Shown piece after piece: positions 16,241-25,232 of a DNA stretch of 64,000 bases. The position numbers and the translations under genes are program-made. Each line of letters begins with the position of its first letter. The first letter of the stretch is position 1. The DNA is from Flavobacteriaceae bacterium UJ101 (lineage in GTDB: Bacteria > Bacteroidota > Bacteroidia > Flavobacteriales > UJ101): positions 124,001-188,000 of the forward strand of contig CP016269.1 of NCBI GenBank assembly GCA_001880285.1, given 5' to 3'. The notes beneath the pieces are model-generated. The model searched no databases and had not been told where the DNA came from. It saw only the letters and a program-made list of their open reading frames with translations.

Positions 16241-17132
16241 TTATCTATAATCAATCCAACTATAATAACCACCTGATAGTTCTTGCTTGATATTTCCTGT
16301 TAAATTAACATACCATTTATAAGTTCCTGTCCCTGGTAAGTAATTATTACTCCTAGCTAATAAAATTCGTTTATTTGATCGGGTACAATAGTATGTTTGC
16401 TTTCCATTCGTTGAAGTATAATTAATTCCTATATTATTATTCCCATTACTACTTGTAGAAAACTTTATTTGTGAGCCTATATTCACAAAAATATTTCTAG
16501 GCTCTCCTGCATTTCGCCATCCTCCTCCATACCATTCTAACTTTACATCTAGATACAATTGCGAGTAATATTGAGCTCCATAATTATAATTAATTGAAAT
16601 TAATTCATGAACATATTTTAAAGCTGCATTAATATTACTATCTGAAGAACTATTACAATCTCTCTCTATATTTATATCCTCTAAACTCTTTTTGATGACT
16701 ATCCCCTATTTGGTTAACATTCATAACCGTTTCAAATGTTTCTCCAAAACTAAGACTTGATTTTGTTATATTATTAACTTTTCCTATTTCAATACTACCA
16801 ATAGGTAAAAGCTCTTTATAATCTAATTTTAAATTTTCTTTCTCATTTATATCTAAGTCTAGATCAAAATCATACAAATTACCTTCTTTAATCCATACTA
16901 TCTTATTACCTATTTGTATTTCTCCATCTTCATTAAACAAACTTAAATAAGTTAACTCTTCCTCATCTGAAAGACTAATTTCTTCACTATTTTTAATAAA
17001 ATCTTCAAAAGTTTCAAATTTTATTCTAGAAGAAAAATTTGCTGTAGTCATATCTTGCTCCATCCCTTCTTCATTATCACAATTAATTAGACTAATTGTA
17101 ATAAGAACTAATATAACAACTTTTAATTTCAT
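16241..17132 (-). pseudogene. Secreted lipoprotein gene interrupted by a frameshift in a (GA) repeat
   Basis: The 5' part (17132-16653, 159 codons) encodes a signal peptide with lipobox SLINC (Cys 19) and an acidic, structured domain, then stops right after a GAGAGAGA tract. The adjacent frame is open through the tract and continues to 16241 (DCNSSSDSNINAAL ... YYSWIDYR). Adding one GA unit at 16659-16667 would restore one protein of about 297 residues. The C-terminal half is rich in Tyr, Asn, Gly and Trp, like an exported beta-domain. I do not recognise the family. The break may be a true mutation, a phase-variable state or a sequencing error. Confidence 0.65.
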
Positions 17133-17167
17133 AATAATTAATTTTACTATATAAATATATATAAAAA

Positions 17168-18226
17168 TTATGAAAAAAACAATTTTATCAGTTTTTGAAC
17201 ACTACTTTCTAAAGAAAACTTATTCAAAATCGTATGGTTTCCCTTTTTAGCTATACGAATTCTTATTTCATCATTATCAATTAAATTCATAATTTTTTCA
17301 AAAGCTTCATTTACATTTTTTGACTCAAAAAAGATTCCTGATTCATTATGTTCAATAAAATCTTTATGTCCATCTATTTCAGAAGCGATAACACAACATC
17401 CACATGCCATAGCTTCACAAGCTGGCAACCCCCAACCTTCCATAATACTGGTTGTTAAAAAAATAGAATGTTCATTATATAGTTGTGTTAAATGATCTGG
17501 TTTTTGAACATAATTAACCCAACTAGGTAAACCAGACGGTCTATGGTGTGTACCGAAAAAACTAAATTTCAAAGTATTTCCATATTTATCATATAATTTT
17601 TTTACTACTTCAATTGCATATAAACTTCCTTTTCGTTCCTGCTTAGAATACAACATCAAAATAGATGGTTTTCTATCTTCTATATTATTTTCTAATTTAT
17701 AAATGGTTGTATCAATAGAATTAGGTATTACATACACTGGCTTTTGAGTATATTTTTTCAAAATTTCAATTAAATAAGTTGCTATAACCACATTTAAGGT
17801 ATTAGGCAAATCATATGAAGTATGCAATAAGTTTTCATATCCTTTCCAGTTTTCATAATCTTGAATCAAATTAATCTTTTTACCTTTCGATTTACTTAAT
17901 TTTGAAACTTCAAGAGCTGTAGCCCACCAAGTTGAAATAATCACATCTCCATCCTTTATATAAGAATCATTCACTTCCTTTATATTTATGGAATGTATTC
18001 TAGCATCTAATTCAAACCAGTTTGGTTGATGTGTCCTCCTCATATAATGTAAAATTCTTCTAATAAAATAAGGTTTACTATATCTTTTATATGAAGTATT
18101 TAATGAATGATAAATGTTTACTTTGTATCCTCTTTCTACTAGCATATTTGCATAAATATACATAACTTTGGGACCTCCTGTTGGCTCCTTAGGAGGAAAT
18201 GGAAGAACAAAATTAATCGTTTTCAT
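17168..18226 (-). CDS. Glycosyltransferase family 4
   Basis: The 352-residue GT-B enzyme has an N-terminal Rossmann half (MKTINFVLPFPPKEPTGGPKVM) and a C-terminal donor half with VYVIPNSIDT, KQERKGSLYAIEV and the E-x7-E retaining motif region MEGWGLPACEAMACGCCVIAS. It would transfer a sugar from a nucleotide donor to a growing surface polysaccharide. It is divergent from the next GT2 gene with only 16 bases between the start codons, so their promoters must overlap each other or the coding regions. Confidence 0.88.
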   Translation of the reverse strand: MKTINFVLPFPPKEPTGGPKVMYIYANMLVERGYKVNIYHSLNTSYKRYSKPYFIRRILHYMRRTHQPNWFELDARIHSINIKEVNDSYIKDGDVIISTWWATALEVSKLSKSKGKKINLIQDYENWKGYENLLHTSYDLPNTLNVVIATYLIEILKKYTQKPVYVIPNSIDTTIYKLENNIEDRKPSILMLYSKQERKGSLYAIEVVKKLYDKYGNTLKFSFFGTHHRPSGLPSWVNYVQKPDHLTQLYNEHSIFLTTSIMEGWGLPACEAMACGCCVIASEIDGHKDFIEHNESGIFFESKNVNEAFEKIMNLIDNDEIRIRIAKKGNHTILNKFSLESSVQKLIKLFFS

Positions 18227-18242
18227 ACCTTAATTTTTAAAA

Positions 18243-19169
18243 ATGGATGTATCTATAATCATAATCAATTTTAATACAGCTCAATTAACATTAGATTGTA
18301 TACAATCTATTCAAGAAAAAACAAATATACAGTTATCTTATGAAATTATCATTGTAGATAACAACTCTAATATAGATGATTATCTATTCTTAAGAAATCA
18401 ACTTCCTCAAAATATAAAATTAGTTCGAAGTGTTTTTAATTGTGGTTTTTCTAGTGGAAATATGTTGGGCGTACATCATGCTACTGGAGACTATTTAGCT
18501 TTTATCAATAGTGATGTGCTTTTTATTGATGATTGCTTACAAGATTTAAAAAACTATATGGATCATAATCTTAAAACTGGTGTTTGTGGACCGAAACAAG
18601 TTTCAAAAGAATTAAAATGGAAAAAATCTTTTGATCATTTTCATGGTATTCGTAAAAAGTTATTTGGTAAATCATTTTTAGAAACTTTTTTTTCAAAAAC
18701 AAAACCAAAGAGGAAAGGGAATTATTCCCAACCATTAAAAGTAGATTTTGTTCAAGGTAGTTTTATGTTTTTTAGAGCTGATTATTTTGCAAAAATTGGT
18801 GGTTTTGACACCAATATCTTCCTTTATTACGAAGAAATGGATATTTGCAAGAGATTAAAAAATAAAGGATATGATAGTATTCACATACCCACTTCAAGTT
18901 TTATTCATTATGAAGGAGCCAGCACAAAACTAGGATATTTAAAAAAATTAGAACTAACGATTTCATATTTATATGTACTCAGAAAAAACTTTGGATACCC
19001 ACGTTATTTATTTATCAAATATTTTATTTTAATCCAAACTTTCTTCAAATCTCTTTTTAATTGGAGTCATTGGAAACTCTTTTTCACATTATTAACTTTA
19101 GGTGCCCCCCTTTCTCATTCATTAAGAAAAAAACAAACCATTAACTTTATTCATCATGAAAATAATTAA
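18243..19169 (+). CDS. Glycosyltransferase family 2 (rhamnosyltransferase-like)
   Basis: The 308-residue protein has DVSIIIINFNTAQLTLDCI, IIVDNNSN, the DxD-type metal site FINSDVLF, and the acceptor-side segment IFLYYEEMDICKRLKNKGY, the E-E-x-D/E pattern found in rhamnosyl- and related GT2 transferases. The following rfbC gene overlaps its end by 14 bases; the tight coupling to a dTDP-rhamnose pathway gene supports, but does not prove, rhamnose as donor sugar. Confidence 0.87.
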   Translation: MDVSIIIINFNTAQLTLDCIQSIQEKTNIQLSYEIIIVDNNSNIDDYLFLRNQLPQNIKLVRSVFNCGFSSGNMLGVHHATGDYLAFINSDVLFIDDCLQDLKNYMDHNLKTGVCGPKQVSKELKWKKSFDHFHGIRKKLFGKSFLETFFSKTKPKRKGNYSQPLKVDFVQGSFMFFRADYFAKIGGFDTNIFLYYEEMDICKRLKNKGYDSIHIPTSSFIHYEGASTKLGYLKKLELTISYLYVLRKNFGYPRYLFIKYFILIQTFFKSLFNWSHWKLFFTLLTLGAPLSHSLRKKQTINFIHHENN

Positions 19170-19716
19170 TACTCCATTAAAAGACTGTTTTATCATAGAG
19201 CCTCGTGTTTTTAAGGATTCACGTGGATTTTTCTATGAAAGTTTCAATAAAGACAAATTTAAACAAGAAACAGGTATCGCTACCGATTTTATTCAAGATA
19301 ATGTTGCTTTTTCTACTCAAAATGTTATCCGAGGCTTACATTTTCAAGAAGGAAAATTTGCTCAAGCTAAATTAGTATCATGTATTAAGGGACGAATTAT
19401 TGATGTAGCCGTTGACATCCGTACTGATTCACCTACTTTCGGACAAAGCTTTACAATTGAATTAAGTAGTGAAAATAATTTACAATTATACGTTCCTAGA
19501 GGTTTTGCACATGGATATTCTGTTTTGAGTAAAGAGGCCTATTTCCAATATAAAGTCGATAATATATATGCTCCTCAATCTGAAAGAGGGATTATTTATA
19601 ATGATCCAACACTAAACATTAATTGGTCAGTTGAAAAACCTGTTCTAAGTGATAAAGATTTAATCCTTCCTAGTTTTAAAGAATATTTTCTAGGTTCTGA
19701 AACAGGTTCAAAGTAA
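19156..19716 (+). CDS. rfbC: dTDP-4-dehydrorhamnose 3,5-epimerase
   Basis: The 186-residue cupin enzyme epimerizes C3 and C5 of dTDP-4-keto-6-deoxyglucose during dTDP-rhamnose synthesis. Visible motifs are EPRVFKDSRGFFYESF at the N-terminus, the His-containing NVIRGLHFQEG, and YVPRGFAHGYSVLS. Length is normal. The other dTDP-rhamnose genes (rfbA, rfbB, rfbD) are not in this window. The start overlaps the upstream GT2 gene. Confidence 0.95.
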   Translation: MKIINTPLKDCFIIEPRVFKDSRGFFYESFNKDKFKQETGIATDFIQDNVAFSTQNVIRGLHFQEGKFAQAKLVSCIKGRIIDVAVDIRTDSPTFGQSFTIELSSENNLQLYVPRGFAHGYSVLSKEAYFQYKVDNIYAPQSERGIIYNDPTLNINWSVEKPVLSDKDLILPSFKEYFLGSETGSK

Positions 19717-19746
19717 CATTAAAAGATGATGATCATTCTATAATAG

Positions 19747-19816
19747 ATTCCAAATCAAGTTTGGAATGACAAATTTAATAGACTTTATTTATGTCATTCT
19801 GAATTTATTTCAGAAT
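19747..19816. repeat. Pair of REP-like palindromes in inverted orientation
   Basis: Two 8-bp hairpins of related sequence, ATTCCAAA-tcaag-TTTGGAAT (19747-19767) and ATTCTGAA-tttat-TTCAGAAT (19796-19816), face each other. Inner flanks AATGACA (19765-19771) and TGTCATT (19792-19798) are also complementary. This has the layout of REP/BIME elements. Elements with the core ATTCTGAA...TTCAGAATGACA occur dispersed in Bacteroidota genomes, stated from general memory. No second copy was seen in the window. Confidence 0.6.
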
Positions 19817-21422
19817 ATTTTTTATTCAATTTATATAACGTATACGATAGTCTATGTGTATAATTATTAGCTTTCTCTCCAAAATTATTATGATCAAAAC
19901 TTTTGATAGAATCAATCAAATAAAGAGAGTTTAAATTCTGTTTTAAAGAATCTTTTTCTGAAGTTAATACTAAAAAATGATTAGGATACTCTTTTTCTTT
20001 TTGTAAATCGAATACCTTCATTTTTTGTCCATATTGAAACCAAAGTTCAGGTGAATAAAATTCGTACGTAAATAATGCTAAATTTTGTTTTTTAATTTCT
20101 TCTTTCAAATTTTCTATAGAAGTATAATTTTCGTTCTTTGGAAAAAAATTCAAAACTAACGGCATCCCCAAAAAAGCAAACAATGTCATAAATCCAATTA
20201 TACTAAAAAAAGATTTTGAATAATCTTTTCTTCTTAAACTCATAAAAAGATAAATACCTATACTTATTGATCCTATAGCTAATAAAATAAATCGTATCCA
20301 ATTTACAGAATCACTAACAATATAAATACCTATAGGTAAAAGTATAGCTACAATACCCACTAAACCTATAATAAACTGAACTATATAATGTTCCCTTTTT
20401 ACTAAACTAAATTTTTCTTTTATAATACAATCAAAGAAAAATGCGGTTGTTGTAGCCATAGGAATCATTACAGGTAATAAATAACGTTCCTTTTTCTCTG
20501 GAATTAAAGACAACAATATTACACTCAAAATAGTCCACCAAAAAAACAACTGGTATGCTTTTTTTGAAAATACCTTATCTTTTAAATAAGGATATAATAA
20601 TCCTATTAAAGTAGGTACTACCCAAATTCCACTTTGGACAAAAAAAGTGAAATAGCGATAAAATGGCTTCACATTTCGATTTACCCAAGCAGTCGTTTCT
20701 TTATCTGAAATTTCATTAGCTGCATGTGTATCCATTATAGAAATATAACCATACCAGCTTCCTCCTATTAGTAAAGCTATTATTATATAGATTATCAATT
20801 GTGGTAATTTTGATTTTAATTGATAACGATATACAATTCCATAAGCTATTAAAAAAGGTAAAAATAAGGCATATAATGATACAGGTCCTTTACTCAATAT
20901 GGAGAGACCTAAAAATACTCCTCCTAACATCCAGTTTTTCCATTCTTTATCTTTTGATTGTAACCCTTCAAAAAGATAGTATATTGAAATGATAGTAAAT
21001 GTATGACAAAAAATATCCCAAGTTCCTTGTCTTCCCATAAAAACAATCAAATAAGATGTAGTAGCTACTAACGTTGCCATCAAACTAAATTCTTTACTCT
21101 GTGTAATTCTAAAATTCAAAAAATAAAGATATAACATCAGTACAATAGAACAAATAGCAGCCGGTATTCGTAAAAAAGTAACATTTTGGATGCCACCTAC
21201 CATTCCTGAAAAAGCGGTTAACCACGTAGGTAAAGGTGGTTTTTCATAACGTGCTTCTCCATTCATTGTTGTTAGAATCCAATTTCCGTCTTCAACCATT
21301 TCACGAGCTGTAACAAAGTTACGTGCCTCCATTATATTCACCGGAAGTGTATCTAAATTAAATAGAAAAACTAAACTACTAACAATAAAAATAATAATTA
21401 AGTTACGTTGATGTTTCTTCAT
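19794..21422 (-). CDS. Membrane glycosyltransferase family 39 (ArnT-like)
   Basis: The 542-residue polytopic protein has the GT39/ArnT layout: about ten or more hydrophobic helices, the early acidic loop VNIMEARNFVTAREMVEDGNW and the periplasmic loop with ARYEKPPLPTW. Such enzymes move a sugar from undecaprenyl phosphate to lipid A or another acceptor on the outer face of the inner membrane. The start at 21422 (MKKHQRN) was chosen; earlier codons lie inside the LAB_N gene, which it overlaps by 20 bases. The last seven codons and the stop are formed by a REP-like repeat. Neighbouring LAB_N and DPM-like genes make up the rest of an Arn-like lipid-sugar module. Confidence 0.88.
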   Translation of the reverse strand: MKKHQRNLIIIFIVSSLVFLFNLDTLPVNIMEARNFVTAREMVEDGNWILTTMNGEARYEKPPLPTWLTAFSGMVGGIQNVTFLRIPAAICSIVLMLYLYFLNFRITQSKEFSLMATLVATTSYLIVFMGRQGTWDIFCHTFTIISIYYLFEGLQSKDKEWKNWMLGGVFLGLSILSKGPVSLYALFLPFLIAYGIVYRYQLKSKLPQLIIYIIIALLIGGSWYGYISIMDTHAANEISDKETTAWVNRNVKPFYRYFTFFVQSGIWVVPTLIGLLYPYLKDKVFSKKAYQLFFWWTILSVILLSLIPEKKERYLLPVMIPMATTTAFFFDCIIKEKFSLVKREHYIVQFIIGLVGIVAILLPIGIYIVSDSVNWIRFILLAIGSISIGIYLFMSLRRKDYSKSFFSIIGFMTLFAFLGMPLVLNFFPKNENYTSIENLKEEIKKQNLALFTYEFYSPELWFQYGQKMKVFDLQKEKEYPNHFLVLTSEKDSLKQNLNSLYLIDSIKSFDHNNFGEKANNYTHRLSYTLYKLNKKYSEINSE

Positions 21423-22032
21423 GTTGATTTTTATAAAGAATAATATTTCGAATATAAACAATAAGCCCAAAAATATGCCCAAACATGAGCACATAATCAA
21501 CTCTTATAATTGCATAAATAAAAATTAATAGAGATCCTATTAAGCTTAAAATCCAAAAATGAATAGGTAACTCTGATTTTTTAGATCGTTCAGAAAGAAG
21601 CCATTGAATTACAAATCGCAATGTAAAAATTACTTGTCCTATAATACCCAACATTAATAAATTAAACGGTATTTCATCATTTCTAAAAAGACGGTCTACA
21701 TCATAAATCCCATTGTTAAAAGAATAACCAATCACTAGTATAGGAAATGATAAAATAAAGATTTTAAATATAGTATTTAACTTTTTCCAGTAACCAAGTA
21801 ATTGTAAATTTCGAATGTAAATATAATACGTTAAAATTTGCCCTAACATGATAGAAAAATCATCTCGAAACCATCCGTAAGTAAACAATAGAAACCCTCC
21901 TAAAAGACTTAACTGCCAAAATATAAGGGGTGAAACAACTTTTTTTTCTTTTTCAGAAAGAAACCATTGTATAATCAACCTGGAAGAAAAAAGAATTTGA
22001 GCTAAAAATCCTATTGCCGTTACCCACCACAT
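21403..22032 (-). CDS. Membrane protein with two LAB_N domains
   Basis: The 209-residue protein contains the same unit twice: FLAQILFSSRLIIQWFLSEKEKK ... ILTYYIYIRNL and IGQVIFTLRFVIQWLLSERSKK ... IFGLIVYIRNI. This is the lipid-A-disaccharide-synthase N-terminal (LAB_N) domain, a small membrane unit with the RxxIQWxxSE signature. Stand-alone LAB_N proteins are commonly linked to DPM-like and GT39 transferases and may help flip or handle the lipid-linked sugar; that role is inferred. It starts one base after the stop of the DPM-like gene and overlaps the GT39 gene. Confidence 0.85.
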   Translation of the reverse strand: MWWVTAIGFLAQILFSSRLIIQWFLSEKEKKVVSPLIFWQLSLLGGFLLFTYGWFRDDFSIMLGQILTYYIYIRNLQLLGYWKKLNTIFKIFILSFPILVIGYSFNNGIYDVDRLFRNDEIPFNLLMLGIIGQVIFTLRFVIQWLLSERSKKSELPIHFWILSLIGSLLIFIYAIIRVDYVLMFGHIFGLIVYIRNIILYKNQHEETST

Positions 22033-22752
22033 TTAGAAACTTTTTTTCCCTACTTTATAATTCAAGTATTTTTTTCGCATCCATAAGAAAGCAAAACAAT
22101 CCATTAAAGGACCAACTAGACGATTCATAACTCCAAATTTTGCTTCTCCTGCTATTCTTTCATAATGCCTAACGGGTATTTGCTTTACTTTACCATTTTG
22201 AAGTTGTATCATGGCAGGTAAAAAACGATGTAATCCTTTAAACATTGGAATTCGTTTAGCATATTCTGTTTTTATGACTTTCAATGGACATCCCGTATCT
22301 TCTACTCCATCATCCGTAAACATTCTTCTAAAATTGTTAGCAAATTTTGAAGAAAAATTTCGGAGTCCATCATCTTGGCGTTTTGAGCGAATTCCTGTTA
22401 CCAATTCAAAATCATTACGGTATTCCAATAACAAATTAAAATCTTCTGGATCAGTTTGTAAATCAGAATCGATATACCCTACGTAAGGTGTATCTACAAA
22501 ATCAAAACCTGCCTTAATTGCAGCACTTAATCCTGCATTTTCTGAAAATGAAACATAATCAAAGGCTTCATTTCGATCACAAATCATTTCAATCATTTCT
22601 TGGCTCCGATCTTTCGAACCATCATTAATAAAAAGTGCTTTAGACTTTATCAGAGCTTTTTCAAAAAAAGCAGAAAGTTCTTTCTCTACACGTTCTAAAT
22701 TATACTCTTCATTATAAACCGGTACAATAATGGTAAACTGGTATTCTGACAT
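22033..22752 (-). CDS. Polyprenyl-phosphate glycosyltransferase (GT2, DPM1/ArnC-like)
   Basis: The 239-residue protein shows FTIIVPVYNEEYNLERV, LFINDGSKDRSQEMI, the DxD-type GYIDSDLQTDPEDF and RxxDDGLRNFSSKFAN, the pattern of dolichol/undecaprenyl-phosphate sugar transferases. It would charge the lipid carrier that the GT39 enzyme uses. Unlike GtrB or ArnC, it has no pair of C-terminal membrane helices, so it is probably peripheral. It leads the three-gene - strand operon with the LAB_N and GT39 genes. Confidence 0.88.
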   Translation of the reverse strand: MSEYQFTIIVPVYNEEYNLERVEKELSAFFEKALIKSKALFINDGSKDRSQEMIEMICDRNEAFDYVSFSENAGLSAAIKAGFDFVDTPYVGYIDSDLQTDPEDFNLLLEYRNDFELVTGIRSKRQDDGLRNFSSKFANNFRRMFTDDGVEDTGCPLKVIKTEYAKRIPMFKGLHRFLPAMIQLQNGKVKQIPVRHYERIAGEAKFGVMNRLVGPLMDCFAFLWMRKKYLNYKVGKKSF

Positions 22753-22800
22753 TGAATTTGAAAGTTTATTTTGGCAAAGATAGTGATTAAACTTTATTTT

Positions 22801-24099
22801 CTATCTACCAATTGAATAATATGAAAAAGCTTCTTTTTCTACGTTTTCTAATTCAAAAATATTACGCCCATCAAAAATAACCGCTTCTTTTAAATGCTTC
22901 TTAATCTCAGATAATGAAACCGATTTAAACTTTCTCCACTCCGTACATATGATAAGTCCATCTGCATCTTTTAAAGCATCAATGGGAGAATGAGCATATT
23001 GAATTTGGTCTCCTAAAACATTTTTTACATTATCCATCGCAACAGGATCAAAAGCTATAATTTCTGCTCCTTCTTTCAGTAAAGCTTTTATGGTATATAA
23101 AGAAGAGGCCTCTCGAATATCATCTGTATCAGGTTTAAAAGACAATCCCCAAACTGCTAATTTTTTATTTTTAATATCATGGTTAAAGTGTTTCAAAATC
23201 TTAGGTACTAAAATAACCTTTTGATCATCATTCACTTCCCTAACTGATTTCATGATTCTAAAATCATAATCATAATCTTCAGCAATCTGAATTAAGGCCC
23301 TCATATCTTTCGGAAAACACGAACCTCCTACTCCAATACCTGGATTTAAGAATTTAGAACTAATTCTTGAATCACTTCCTAACCCTTCTTTTATAAAATC
23401 AACATTAGCACCTGTCCTTTCACAAAGGTTAGCTAATTCATTCATATAGGTAATTTTCATTGCTAAAAACGAATTAGCAGCATATTTCGTTAATTCAGCA
23501 GAAACTTCATCCATTACTAAAAATGAATTCTTTGTTGTAATGAAAGGTTTATATAATTCTCTTAAAATACGAATTGCTTTTTCTGAACTTGCTCCTACAA
23601 CAATTCGTTCTGGATTCATAAAATCTTGAATAGCTAATCCTTCTCTTAAAAATTCAGGATTAGAAACCACATCAAAAGGAATTGATGTTTTATCTTCTAT
23701 CACCTTTGTTACCTTAGCTGCTGTACCAACTGGAACAGTACTTTTATTAATAATTACTTTATAATCTTGAATAAAATCACCTATCTGTTCTGCAACACTT
23801 AGAACATAAGATAGATCTGCTGAACCATCTTCTCCTGGAGGTGTCGGTAAAGCTAAAAAAATCACTTCACAAACCTCTAGTGCTTCTTGTAATGAGGTTG
23901 TAAATTTTATACGACCTGCTTTACTATTTCTTATAAGATAATCTTCTATATCTTTTTCAAAAATAGGCGAAACTCCATTTTGAAGTTGTTCTACCTTTTT
24001 AGAATCGATATCAACACCGATTACATGATGTCCTACTTCTGCCAAGCAAACCCCTGTAACTAAACCTACGTAACCGCTACCTACAACTGCAACTTTCAT
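22801..24099 (-). CDS. ugd: UDP-glucose 6-dehydrogenase
   Basis: The 432-residue enzyme oxidises UDP-glucose twice with NAD to UDP-glucuronate. It has the NAD-binding VVGSGYVGLVTGVCLAE, the INKSTVPVGT segment, the catalytic cysteine in GGSCFPKDM and the C-terminal UDP-binding domain with WGLSFKPDTDDIREA. Full length. It is divergent from a UDP-glucuronate-epimerase-like gene, and both probably supply uronic acid donors to the surrounding transferases. Confidence 0.95.
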   Translation of the reverse strand: MKVAVVGSGYVGLVTGVCLAEVGHHVIGVDIDSKKVEQLQNGVSPIFEKDIEDYLIRNSKAGRIKFTTSLQEALEVCEVIFLALPTPPGEDGSADLSYVLSVAEQIGDFIQDYKVIINKSTVPVGTAAKVTKVIEDKTSIPFDVVSNPEFLREGLAIQDFMNPERIVVGASSEKAIRILRELYKPFITTKNSFLVMDEVSAELTKYAANSFLAMKITYMNELANLCERTGANVDFIKEGLGSDSRISSKFLNPGIGVGGSCFPKDMRALIQIAEDYDYDFRIMKSVREVNDDQKVILVPKILKHFNHDIKNKKLAVWGLSFKPDTDDIREASSLYTIKALLKEGAEIIAFDPVAMDNVKNVLGDQIQYAHSPIDALKDADGLIICTEWRKFKSVSLSEIKKHLKEAVIFDGRNIFELENVEKEAFSYYSIGR

Positions 24100-24184
24100 A
24101 ATATTATTTTGAATTATTTTTAAGCGTCTAATTTAAACAAATTAACTAAATTAGCCTTAAAATTATATACTTTAAATAAGTCAA

Positions 24185-25138
24185 ATGAAAATATTAGTCA
24201 CTGGAGCTGCCGGATTTATTGGTTCTCACACTGCTGAACGTCTAAAAAAATTGGGACATCATGTAATTGGAATCGATAATTTTTCCCCTTATTATGATCG
24301 TGAATTAAAAGAATTGAATACAAAAGATCTAAAAGAACAAGATATTCCTGTAGTTGAAATGGATCTACGAAATGTCGAAGATTATACGCTTTTAGACCAA
24401 GATTTTGATTATATTTTTCATTTTGCTGCACAGCCAGGTATTTCTTCTCTTTGTACTTTTGAAGATTATTTAACCAATAATATTATAGCAACACATAATT
24501 TAATCGATTTTGCCCTTCAAAATAGTCGATTAAAGCTTTTTATTAATATTGCTACCTCTTCTATTTATGGAAGAGAAGCTACATTAAGTGAGGAAAAACC
24601 TCCTGAACCTATTTCAAATTATGGTATTACTAAATTGGCTGCAGAGCAATACGTTTTATCAAAAGCAAGAGAAGAACAATTAAATGCTTGCTCATTTCGT
24701 TTATATTCAGTTTACGGACCAAGAGAACGGCCTGAAAAGCTTTATACAAAACTTATTTCCTGCGCCTTTAACAATGAACCTTTCCCTTTATATGAAGGAA
24801 GTGAAAAACATCTACGTAGTTTTACTTATGTGGGTGATATTGTAGACGGAATTGTAAGTGCTTTAGATAATGAACGTATTTTAAATAAACAAATTATCAA
24901 TTTAGGTACTGAAGCTGAAAACTCTACTCAAGAAGGAATTGATTTTGTAGAAGAAGTTTTAAATACTTCCATCAATATTCAAAAGGTTCCTCCACGTGAA
25001 GGAGATCAATTAAAAACCAATGCCGTTATTGATAAGGCTAAAAAATTATTAAATTACAATCCTTCAACAACCTTAAAAGAAGGTATTGAAAAACAAGCAG
25101 AATGGTACAAAAAAAACTTTGTAAAAACATCTTCTTAG
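24185..25138 (+). CDS. NAD-dependent nucleotide-sugar epimerase (UDP-glucuronate 4-epimerase-like)
   Basis: The 317-residue extended SDR has TGAAGFIGSHTAERL for NAD, GIDNFSPYYDRELKELN (a feature of UDP-GlcA 4-epimerases), the SSIYG serine and the YGITK catalytic Tyr-Lys pair. With the divergent ugd gene this suggests UDP-glucose to UDP-glucuronate to UDP-galacturonate. A UDP-glucuronate decarboxylase or another epimerase is possible. A terminator shared with rpoD follows. Confidence 0.85.
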   Translation: MKILVTGAAGFIGSHTAERLKKLGHHVIGIDNFSPYYDRELKELNTKDLKEQDIPVVEMDLRNVEDYTLLDQDFDYIFHFAAQPGISSLCTFEDYLTNNIIATHNLIDFALQNSRLKLFINIATSSIYGREATLSEEKPPEPISNYGITKLAAEQYVLSKAREEQLNACSFRLYSVYGPRERPEKLYTKLISCAFNNEPFPLYEGSEKHLRSFTYVGDIVDGIVSALDNERILNKQIINLGTEAENSTQEGIDFVEEVLNTSINIQKVPPREGDQLKTNAVIDKAKKLLNYNPSTTLKEGIEKQAEWYKKNFVKTSS

Positions 25139-25177
25139 ATCTTTAAAATTAGTTTAGTTTTTAATATAATTTCTAAT

Positions 25178-25211
25178 AAAAAAACCTTGTCAAAATATTG
25201 ACAAGGTTTTT
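25178..25211. terminator. Bidirectional terminator between the epimerase gene and rpoD
   Basis: AAAACCTTGTCAA pairs with TTGACAAGGTTTT around a short AT loop, flanked by A-run and T-run, between two convergent genes. Confidence 0.88.
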
Positions 25212-25232
25212 ATTTCTTTAAACTTTATTAGA

